Below are positions 40,787-51,100 of a stretch of DNA of 64,000 nt, one piece after another. Made by a program: the position numbers and the translations under genes. Source of the stretch: Pyxidicoccus xibeiensis. GTDB taxonomy: Bacteria > Myxococcota > Myxococcia > Myxococcales > Myxococcaceae. The stretch covers positions 372,001 to 436,000 of the forward strand of contig NZ_JAJVKV010000007.1 in NCBI RefSeq assembly GCF_024198175.1. Direction: 5' to 3'. Under the pieces are notes generated by a model that did no database searches, was not told the origin of the DNA, and saw only the letters and a list, made by a program, of their open reading frames with translations. Every line of letters starts with the position of its first letter. The first letter of the stretch is position 1.

Positions 40787-41475
40787 GCCCTCTCCGTGTA
40801 GCGCGTCGGGTCCGGCACGCCGGCCTCCTCGAAGCCCTTCTTCCGCAGCACGCAGCTGTCGCACCGCCCGCACGCGCGGCCCTGGGAGTCCGGGTCGTAG
40901 CAGGAGTGCGTCAGCCCGTAGTCCACGCCCAGCTTCACGCCCTCGCGGATGATGTCCGCCTTCGTCAGCCCGGACAGCGGCGCATGCACCGTGAAGCGCG
41001 CGCCCTCCACGCCGGCCTTGGTGGCCAGGTTGGCCATGGCTTCGAAGGAGCGGATGAACTCGGGCCGGCAGTCCGGGTAGCCGCTGTAGTCCACCGCGTT
41101 GACGCCGATGTAGATGTCCGTGGCGCCCACCACCTCCGCCAGCCCCAGCGCCAGCGAGAGGAAGAGCGCGTTGCGCGCCGGCACGTACGTCACCGGAATC
41201 CCGTGGCTCATCTCGTCCGCCGGCCGGTCCTTGGGCACCTCGATGTCCGCCGTGAGCGCCGAGCCGCCGACCTGCCGCAGGTCGATGCTGACGATGCGGA
41301 AGTCCTTCACGCCCATGGCCGCGGTCACCTTGCGCGCCTGCTCCAGCTCCACCGCGTGCCGCTGGCCGTAGGCCACCGCCAGGCCCACCGGCTCGAAGCC
41401 CTTCGCCTTTGCCATGGCCAGACACGTCGTCGAGTCCAGCCCGCCCGAAATCAACACCACCGCCCGCCTGGCCAT
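40783..41475 (-). CDS. queC: 7-cyano-7-deazaguanine synthase
   Basis: A 230-residue QueC, which makes preQ0 from 7-carboxy-7-deazaguanine, ATP and ammonia in queuosine synthesis. Seen are the PP-loop SGGLDST (10-16), AYGQRHAVELEQA, VPARNALFLSLAL, GVNAVDYSGYPDCRPEF and the zinc motif with four cysteines in HSCYDPDSQGRACGRCDSC. The start ATG shares a base with the upstream lipoprotein stop (TGATG), and the end overlaps ddpX. Other queuosine genes (queD, queE, queF) are not in the window. Confidence 0.95.
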   Translation of the reverse strand: MARRAVVLISGGLDSTTCLAMAKAKGFEPVGLAVAYGQRHAVELEQARKVTAAMGVKDFRIVSIDLRQVGGSALTADIEVPKDRPADEMSHGIPVTYVPARNALFLSLALGLAEVVGATDIYIGVNAVDYSGYPDCRPEFIRSFEAMANLATKAGVEGARFTVHAPLSGLTKADIIREGVKLGVDYGLTHSCYDPDSQGRACGRCDSCVLRKKGFEEAGVPDPTRYTERA

Positions 41476-42080
41476 CAGTCCCTCCGCTCGCCCTGGATGA
41501 TGTACGCCGTGGTGCAGGTGGACGGCTGGCAGTTGCAGTTGCGCGTGCCCGGCAGGAACACGTCCGTCAGCGAGCCGCACGCCAGCGACACGTCGTAGCC
41601 GTTCTCCGTGGGGCCCGGCACCGAGCCGTCGGGGATGCCGCCGTCGCTCTGCCGGCAGTCGCGGCTGAGCGTGCGCGCCTGGCTGTCGCTGAAGAGCGTC
41701 ACCTTCAGCGTCTCTTCAATCTGCGAGTCCTCGCAGCCCGTGCCACACGTCGCGCGGGGCGCGGTGGCCTTGAGGGTGGAGCTGGCCTGCTGGCCGTCGT
41801 AGGTCGCGGGGCGGTTGAACTGCTGCACCGTGAAGAAGCCGGTGCCCGCGTCGGTGTCGCGGGAGAAGGTGCCCTCGAAGCGGAAGACGCCCGCGTCATC
41901 CATCTGTGCGAAGTCCGGCACGGACGCGTCGCAGGTGGTGCGCGCGGCATCCAACCGCGCCTCGAAGCGGAAGGTGCCGAGCACCTGGTCACCCGGGTAC
42001 ACCGGGTCCGAGTAACAGGCCATCGCCGCGGCGACGGCCGCGACGGGGAGGACGATGAAGGAAAGGCGCTTCAGGTGCAT
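41475..42080 (-). CDS. Lipoprotein, unknown function
   Basis: A 201-residue lipoprotein: signal MHLKRLSFIVLPVAAVAAAM with lipobox AMAC (Cys22). The mature part is beta-rich with eight or more cysteines, including CNCQPSTC near the C-terminus, which suggests disulfides. I recognise no family. It overlaps queC by one base and is probably transcribed with queC and ddpX, although no functional link is evident. Confidence 0.72.
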   Translation of the reverse strand: MHLKRLSFIVLPVAAVAAAMACYSDPVYPGDQVLGTFRFEARLDAARTTCDASVPDFAQMDDAGVFRFEGTFSRDTDAGTGFFTVQQFNRPATYDGQQASSTLKATAPRATCGTGCEDSQIEETLKVTLFSDSQARTLSRDCRQSDGGIPDGSVPGPTENGYDVSLACGSLTDVFLPGTRNCNCQPSTCTTAYIIQGERRD

Positions 42081-42100
42081 GCACCCGAAAGGCTACACGG

Positions 42101-45100
42101 CTAAGCGCCTTCGAGCACGGAAAGGGCCACCGCCCGGAAGGCCGCGGCGCGAGCGAGCACCACTCCCACCTCCACCTTCGACGGGTCCCCTCCGCGCACC
42201 TCCGCGTCGAGCCGCGCCAGCACCCGCCCCGCCGCCAGCGAGGCCGGCACCGCACGGAAGGCCGCCACCGCCGCCGCTTCCAGGCCGGGCACTTCACCCG
42301 GGCGCGAAAGCTTCACGCCGGACTCGCCCAGCGCCAGCGCCAGCGCGCACAGGTAGCCCAGCTCCGCCGCGCCGAAGCACGACAGCGCGCCCGCGCCCAG
42401 CACCAGCTCCTCGGGACTGGTGAGGTACGCCTCCACCCCGCCCACCGGGTCCACGCCCACGCGCACGCCCTGGGCGCCCAGCGACGTCAGGAGCGGCTTC
42501 AGCGCGGCGAACAGCCGCGGGAAGCGCTCCGTCGTCACCGGCACCACGCCCGGGGGCACCGGGTGCTGGAAGCCGGAGGGCACGGGCAGCGCCGACACCG
42601 GGGCCGCGCTGGCCGCCGTGCCGCTGGAGTCCAGCGCCGCGCCGATGCCGTCCGCGCGCTCCGCCGCCTCCGTGCGGCCCAGCACGCGCAGGGCCTCCGC
42701 GTAGAGCGTCCACCCATCCACGTCCATCAGCTGCGCGCGCAGCAGCTCCGGCCAGATGCGGGCCGCCACGGGCGCTCCCTCGGGCGACGGGGACAGCCGC
42801 TCGGCGGACATCCGGGTGACCTCGGGGGACAGGACACTCGCGTCGAAGAGGCGCTCGGCGAGCCGGGCCGCGGGCGACACGAGCTGCGCGTCCAGGTAGC
42901 CGCGGAGGATGGCCTCCAGCACGGCGGGCTCGTCCGTCAGCCGCTCGCGCAGCCGCAGCGCCTCGCCCACGAGGCCGCGCTGCTCCGCCAGCCGTGCACG
43001 GCGGGCCAGCCGCTCCTCCGTCTCCGGCAGGGCCTCGAGCTGCGTGGCGGCATCCGCCACCATGCCCAGCGCCTCGTAGGCGTCCGCCAGCCGCTCGCGG
43101 TAGGGGTTGGGCGCGTCCGGGCCGTCCTCCACCGACAGCCGCTCCGCCAGGGCCACGAAGACCGCGGGCTCCGACGTCACGTCCACCAGGGCCAGCAGGT
43201 GCCGCAGCGCATCCCGGTGGGAGCCATCGTCCGCCAGGGCGCGCTCGAACGCCTCGCGCGCTTCGACCGGCTGGTCCAGCGGGCTCAGCAGCAGCTCGCC
43301 GTGCTCCAGGTGCAGCGCGGCACGCGTGTGCGGGTCCTCCTCGACGGCGATGAGCTGCGCCAGCGTGCGCGCGGCGACGTCCCAGCGGCCCAGCTCGAAC
43401 TCCAGCGTGTGGCGCTCGCGCAGCAGGGCCTTGCGCCGCGCGGGCCAGCCGTCCGCCGCCATGGCCAGCGCTTCCACCTTCGCGGCGTCAGGCAGCCCGC
43501 GCACCCGGGCCAGCGCCGCCTCGGCCAGCTCGGCGGGCAGCTTCGCCAGCGCGGGCAGCAGCAGCGTGAGGCGGGCGGCGAAGCTCGGGTCGGTGGACAG
43601 CTCCTCCAGCGCGCGCAGGCGGTACAGCACGGGCGCCGCCTCCGAGCGCAGCACCTCGTCGCGCAGCGCCGCGGCGAACGTCGCATCACGCTCGGCGGAC
43701 AGGGCGGCCAGCTCCAGCAGCCCTTCCGTCTCACCTTCCGCGCGCAGCCCGTCCGCCAGGGCGGAGGCATGGGCGGAGTCCGCGTCCGGCAGCGCCACCA
43801 GGGCCCACAGCGCCTCACGCGTGCGCGCCTTGTCGCCGGCCTGCGCGGCCATGGCCAGCGCGTCCGAGTAGTCACCCGAGGCCATGGCGGGCGCGAAGCC
43901 CACGTCCAGCGCGCGAGCGAAGGCACCCAGCCGGCCGAAGCGCTCCGCCAGCTCCGACGGCGACAGCATGTCCGGCGCCTCGGTGGCGATGCGCTCGACG
44001 ACCTCCAGGGCCTCGCCGTGCTCGCCCGCCTTCTCCCACAGGCCCACCGCCTCCAGCAGCAGCGGGGGACGCTCCTCCGGAGACGCGAGCCGGGCCGCCT
44101 GCAGCAGCGCCCGCGCCGCGCCCGTGGCCTCTCCCGACGCACGGTACAGCTGGGCCACGCGCAGCGCGGCGTCCACGTCCGGCTCCACCGCCGCCGCGGC
44201 CTTCGCCGCCTTCAGCGCTTCTGGCAGCCGGCTCGCGGCCTCGAAGCCTCGCGCGGCGGCCAGCAGCAGCACCTGGCGCTCCCGCCCGATGACGAGCTCC
44301 GCGCGCGCCACCTGCACCTCGGCCCGGCGCCCGGGCACCTCGCCCAGCAGCTTCTCCAGCGACTCCAGCGCGTCGGCGTAGCCCGCGCCCGAAGGGCCGC
44401 GCGCCACCACCGTCTCCAGCGCGTCACGGGCCGCGTCCAGCCGGCTGGCGGACTGAGCCAGGGACGCGAGCTCCAGGCGCAGCACCGCCGCCTCGTCCGC
44501 GTCCTCCACGCGAGGCACCAGTCGCTCCAGGGACTCCAGCAGCCGTACGGACTCGCCGCGCTTGCGCAGCCCGTCCACCAGCGCGCGCAGCGCCGTCAGG
44601 TCCTCCGGGGCGGCCTCGGCCGCGCGCTGGGTGAGGGCCCACGCGGCGTCCTCGTCCGCCAGCGACTCGGCGGCAACGGAGGCGGCGGCCAGCAGCAGCT
44701 CGGCGGCGCGCTGGCCGCCCGCGGCCTCGGCTCCGGACTCGTACACCTGGAGCAGGTCGCCATGACGGCCGAGGGCGCGCAGGCCCGTCACGGCGCGGTC
44801 GATGACGGAGGCGTCCGCGGGCCGCAGCCGCGCCAGGGGCAGCAGCGCGTCGATGGCGTCCTTCGGGTCGTCGAAGAGGTCCGCGGCGCGGCGGTAGAGC
44901 ACCTCGGCCGTGGCCGTGTCGTCCGCCCGGCGCGCGAGCTGGAGCGACGCCCGGTACAGGCCCGGCGCGTTGCCCGTGCGCGAGTGCACCTCGGCCAGCA
45001 GCGACAGCGCCTCGGCGCCGCGCTCGCCCTCGGGCTCCAGCGCCACCACCGACTCGAAGGCATCCGCCGCGTCGTGGTACGCGCCCGCGCCGAGCGAGGC

Positions 45101-48100
45101 ATGTCCCAGCCGCAGCCACGTGCGCGCACGCACCGGCACCGGCAGCGCGTCACCACCGGCCGACAGCAGGCGGCGGTCATAGGGGCGCGCGGCGATGGGC
45201 CCGCCGCCCTTCGCGGCCAGCTCCGCGCGCGCGGACAGCGCTTCCACGTCGTCTCCCGCGCGGGAGAGGTACTCGTCGAAGGCCTCGGCGGCCAGCAGCA
45301 CCTCGCCCGCGTCCAGCAGGCGGGTGGCACGCTCGCGCAGCAGCGGCAGCGCCTGGGGCGAGGGCAGGGCCGCGGCGCGCAGGGCCAGCAGCTCCGCCAG
45401 CCGGCGCACGTCACCGGCGGCGCGCTCGCGCACGCGCTCGAAGGCCTCTTCACTGGCGGGGCTCAGGTCGAAGGCCTGGTCCTCGCACAGCAGCGCGCGC
45501 TCCCGGGCGCCGGCCGCGCGGAAGGCCCGGGCGGCGGACAGGTAGCTCTCCGCGGCGTCGGAGGGCGCCTGGCGCTGGGCCCGGCGCAGCATCAGCTCTG
45601 CGAGCGCCTGGTGGTCCTCCGTCTCCTCCAGGAAGGCGAGGTGGCGGGCGAAGACGGGCTCGCGGAACGGGTCCGCCTCCAGCAGCACCGCGTCGAACTC
45701 GGCGGCGTCCGCGTGGCGATTCACCTCGTGCAGCAGCTCCGCGGCCTGCGCGGTGAGCTCCAGGTCATCCGGACGCGCGGCGCGCGCGGCGATGAACGCG
45801 GCGGCGGCGGCATCCGGGCGCCCTGCCCTGTCGCGGTACAGCACGGCGGCGCGCTGGAGCAGGGCGGCGCGCGTCTCCGCGTCGGTCTCCCCTTCCGCGC
45901 ACTCCTCGTACCAGGCGGCCAGCTCCGCCAGCCGCCCGTCGCTCTCCAGCAGCTTCGCCAGCAGCGCCTCGGCCTCCACCAGCGAGCGGTCCCCGCGCAG
46001 CGCGTCGCGCAGGAAGGCCTCCGCCTTCTCCACGTCCGACAGCACGCCCAGGTGCAGCCGCGCCAGCCGCAGCCGCAGCGCCGCCGCCTCCTTCGCGTCC
46101 CGCAGCAGCGGCAGTGCGCGCTCCAGCCAGCGCCCCTCCGCCTCCGAGTCGTCGCGCCGCTCCGCCAGCGCCGCGCCCAGCCGCGCGGTGCCCAGGTCGG
46201 CCGCGAGCCCGAAGGCCCGCTCCAGCGCGCCCTCCGCGGCGGCCGGGTCCAGCTTCACGTCGCGCAGCAGCTCCGCGCGCCGGCGCTCGCACGCGGCGGC
46301 CTCGGCGGCCTGACCGCGTGACTCCAGCACGTCCCGCGCGTCCGCCAGGGCCCGCAGCGCGTCGTCCGCGCGGCCGGTGTCCTCGGCGAGCCGGGCCTCT
46401 TCGGTATAGGCGGCGAGCGCCGCCTCCACGTCTCCTGCCTCGAGGCTGAGCGTGGCCACCTGCCGCAGCTCGGTGAGCAGCTCCAGCGCGCGGCCCGTCT
46501 CGCGGTAGAGGGCGGCCAGCTGGCGCCGCAGCGGCAGCGGCTGCTTCGCCATCTCCGCCGCGCGCGACAGCAGCGACGCCGCCACGCCCGCGTCCGCCAG
46601 CGCCGCGCGGGCCCGCTCCGCCAGCGCGACGAGGCGCTGCACCGTGTCCTCGGAGGACGGCAGCGCGCGCGCATGGGTGACGAGCACCTCGAAGGCGCCG
46701 CGCGGGTCGTCCTTCTCCAGCAGCGCGGCGAGCCGCTGCACCGCCGGCTCACACTGGGGCCGCTGGACGAGCAGCTTCCGGTACGCCGTCACCGCGCGCT
46801 TCGACTCGCCGGCCTGCTCCGCCAGCTCGCCCAGCCGCAGCCACGTGGCCTCCGCCGCTTCCGGCGCGGTGTGGAAGTCCACCTCGGTGGCGAGCGTGTC
46901 CTGGAGCGGCAGCGCCTCGCGGACAGCGCCTCGCAGGTAGAGCAGCTCCGCCAGCGACGCCAGCTCCGCGCCCTGGGCGGGCACCAGCACATGGGCCTTC
47001 CGGGCCAGCTTCAGCGCCCGGTCCAGGTCCTGGGCGCGTCGCGCGTAGCCGGCGCCCTCGCGCAGCAGCGCGGCGGCCTCGGAGGAGGCAGCGCTCTCGG
47101 CGGCGGTCTCCAGCAGCACCGCGGCCTCGCGCAGCTCGCCCCGGCCCGCCACCAGCGACACCAGCCGGCGGCGCACCTCCGCGTCGGCGGGCGACAGGCG
47201 CAGGGCCTGGCGCAGCGCCGCCTCGGCGGAGCCGGGCTGGTCCAGGCGGTCCAGGTAGAGGGCCGCCAGCTCCGCGTACATCGCGGTGGCCTCGGACGGC
47301 GGCGTGTGCGGTGCCTCGGCGGCGAGCAGCTCCGCCAGGGCCGCCCAGTCCTCCCGGGCGCGCAGCACGCGCTGGAGGGCGGCGGTGGCCTGCGCGTGGC
47401 GCGGCGCCAGCGACAGCGCGGCCTCCAGGCTCTGCCCCGCATCATCTATATGTCCCTGGGCCTCCAGCAGCGTGGCGCGCGCCAGCAGCGCCTCCACGCG
47501 GCGGGCCGTCGGGCCCTGGCGGGCAGCCTCGGCGAGCGCGGCGGCCTCGTCGGCCGCGTTGCCGTCACGGTGGGCCAGCTCGGCCAGGGAGAAGAAGGCG
47601 TCACAGCGCTCGTCGGCCGGCGGCTCCAGGACGATGGCCGCGCGCAGCGTCTCGCGGGCGAGCTCGCGCGCGTCCGCCTCCACCAGCGTCGAGGCCAGGG
47701 CCAGCAGGCGCTCGCGGGCGCGCGTGGCCAGGTTGGCGTCGGCGGCGACAGCGCGGCGCCACACCTCCAGCTCCGAGGCCTCGTCACCCGACTCGCGCGC
47801 CAGCTCCGCCAGCGCCAGCAGCAGGGGCGCGGGACGGCGGGCGCCCTTCGCGGCCTCGGAGAAGTCATCGCGCGCGGCGGCCATGCGGCCAGCGGCGCGG
47901 TGGAGCACGGCGCGGCGGGCCAGCAGCTCCGCCCGGACCTCGCCCGTCGCCGAGGCCACGAGGGTGCCCAGCAGCTCCAGTCGCTCGGCCTCCTCCTCCG
48001 TGGTGCCCGTGCCCGGCGGGGGCAGCAGGTCCAGCAGCGCCTGCGCCGCCCACGTGTCGTGAGGCTCCTCCAGCCGCAGGCTGCGCAGCGAGTCGACAGC

Positions 48101-51100
48101 AGCGGTGGCGCGGCCCAGGCCCAGCGACAGCTCCGCCAGCTCGCGGCGGGCGGCGCGGCGGGGCTCGCCGGACAGGCGCGGCCACAGCTCCACCAGCAGG
48201 TCCGCCAGCGCCTCGCGGGCCCCGGCCTTGCGGTGCAGCGAGGCCAGCTCCAGCCGGGCGTCCAGGTCCTCCGGCGCGCGGGCGCAGTACTCGGCCAGCA
48301 GGCGTCGAGCGGAGTCGGTGCGCCCCGCCCGGACGGCGGCGGTGGCGGCCTTGCGAGTCAGGGCCACGCGCTCGGCCTCGCGGGGCGCGTCGGCGTCCAC
48401 CGGCGGCAGCGCCAGCACGGCCTCGAAGTCGTCCAGCGCGGCGCGAGCATCCGTGGGCAGGCGCAGCTCGCCCCGGCGCTGCCGGGCGGGCGCGAAGGAG
48501 CCATCGCGCTCCAGCGCGTCGGCGAGGAAGGCCTCCTCGCGGCTCGTGCCCGCCGCCAGCAGCGACGCGCGGAAGAGCAGCTTCGCGCCAGCGCGAGCGT
48601 CCGGCACCAGCGCGGCCCGGCGCGCGTACAGCCGCGCGGCCTCCAGCTTCTCGCCGCGCTCCAGCTCCAGCTCCGCCAGCGACTCCAGCACCTCGGCGGC
48701 CAGCGGCCCTTCCGGGCTCGCCTCCAGCGCCGCCGTCAGCCGCAGCAGCGCGGCGGCCTTCTCGCCCCGCTCCAGCAGCGCGCGGGCGCTCTGGAGGAAG
48801 AGGGGCGCGGCCTCCTCGGCGCGGTCGGCGCCCATCAGCGCCTGGGCACGGCTGCCCCACAGCTCGGCCAGCGCCTGCGTCTCGCCGGACTCCGTGTAGA
48901 GGGACTCCAGCCGCGCGGCCAGCGCGTCATCCAGCCGGCGCAGCGGGAAGGCCTGCGCGTAGGCGGCGATGGCGCCCTCGCGGTCTCCCAGCATCTCGCA
49001 TGCGCGGCCCAGCCGGGCGCGCACGTCCGCCAGCTTCTCCGGCGCCGCCGTGCGAGGCAGCGTGGACAGCAGCGCCTCCAGCGCGCGGCGGGCATGCTCG
49101 GGCCGCTCGCAGCGCAGCGACAGGTCCGCCAGGTCCAGCAGCACGGCGGCATCCGGCGCCAGCCGCGCGGCCTTCTCCAGCGCCACCAGCGCGTCGCCCA
49201 CCCGGCCCAGGCGGGCCTCCAGCACTCCGGCCAGCTCGCGCAGCGCCGCGGCGGCGAGCCGCTTGTCGCCCTGCGTCTCCGCCACCCGCGCGCGCACCTC
49301 CAGCGCCGTGGCCAGCCCCGCCATGTCCGCGCGCTTGCGCTGCAGCGCGCACAGCTCGCCCAGCGCGGGCAAATCATCGGGCTCGGCGCGCAGCACCTCC
49401 TGGAGGGCGTGCACCGCGAGGTCCAGGTCGAAGGCGAGGTCTCTCGCGGCCACCGCGAGGCGGCGGTACTTCTGCGCGCGGTCCTTCAGGTCCGTGGACA
49501 GCCGCGCCAGCGCGGACAGGCACCGCGTCAGCAGCGCGCCGTCACGCCGCGCCTCAGCCAGCGCCAGCAGCGACTCCAGCGCGGGCCGGTGGTCGCCGTC
49601 CGCCTCCAGCGCGAGCAGCAGCAGCCGCTCGGCCTTCTCCGGCTGCTGGAGCTTGCCCCGGTACAGCTCGCCGGCCTCCGCCCACAGCGCGGCGCGCTTG
49701 CCGGGCTCCTCCTGGAGCGCGGCGGCCTTCTCCAACGCCTCGGCCAGCTCCTGCGAGCGGCCGGTGGCGCGGAAGTACGGAATCAGCTCCTCGAGCGCCA
49801 CCGCGTCGCGCGGGTCCAGCGACAGCGCGGACTCCAGGTGCTCGCGGGAGCGCGCGGGGTCTCCCAGCCGCGTGCGGTACAGGCGCGCCAGCGCGTGGTG
49901 GCTGGCGTGCGCGGCATGGCGCACCCCTTCCGAGCGCGGCGCCGGCCCCGCCAGCTCCAGCGCCTGCTGGTAGCCCGCGAGCGCCTCCTGCAGCCGCCCC
50001 AGTCCCTCCGCCACGCGCGCGGCGGCGAACAGCGGCTCCGGCTCGCCGGGCAGCAGCGACACCGCCTCGCGGTAGCGCAGCAGCGCGTTGTCCGGCTGCT
50101 TCAGTCCCTCTTCCCACACACGGCCGGCCAGCAGGTCCGCATGGCCCACCCGGTCCAGCTCGTGCCGGGCCATGGCGACTTCGCGCAGGCGGTCCAGCGC
50201 CTTCAGCGCGCGCAGGTGCTCGCCGCCCCGGTGGCACAGCTCGCCCAAAAGCAGCAGCGCGTCCGGGTGGTCCGGCGCCAGCCGCAGCGCGGCCTCGCAG
50301 TGCAGCCGCGCACCGGCGACGTCGTCCTCGGTCTGCGCGCACAGGCGGGCCAGGTGGACGTGCGCATCCGCGGCCTCGGCCGGGTCCCTGGCGAGCGCGG
50401 CCAGCCGGCGGTACGCCCGCACCGCGCCGGCCCTGTCACGGGCCTGGTCGGAGGCACGCGCCAGCGCCTTGAGGGAAGGCAGGTGGTCGGGCTTGAGGCC
50501 CAGCAGCTCGTGCAGCGCCTTCACCGCCACCTGCGGCGCGGTGTCGCGCGAGCAGCGGGCGGCGGCCTCGGCGGAGAAGAAGGCCGCGGCCTCCTCCGAC
50601 GTCCGGCGGGCCAGCGCGCACAGCGCGAGGTAGCGCTCGGCGGCGCGGGCACCCTCACCCCGACGCTCGCGCACCACGGCCTCGCCCCAGAGGGCGGCGG
50701 GGCTGCGGTCCCTGCGGCGCTGCAGCGTGGCGGCGATGTCCAGCGCCAGGTCGTGCGCCTGCGGGTCCGCCACCATGAGGGACAGCAGCCGCTCGGCGGC
50801 GAAGGGGTGCGCGTCCTGCGCGTCCCCGGCCTGGAGGTACGCCTGGCGCGCGTCGGCCAGCCGCCCCTGGGCAATGAGTCCTTCCGCGTCCGAGAAGGCG
50901 CGAGCGCCCTCCAGTGCGAGCATCAGCTCTTCATCCGGCGCGGCCGGCGGCGGCAGGCCTCCGGCGGAGAAGCGCAGGCGCAGGCCGGTGCTGGAGACCT
51001 CGGCGGCGGACAGGCGCGCGGTGTCGAGCGCCGGCATCTTGTACCCGCGGCTCACCGCCGCGAGCTGGCACAGCGCGGGCAGCACCCGCGTGGAGAAGCC

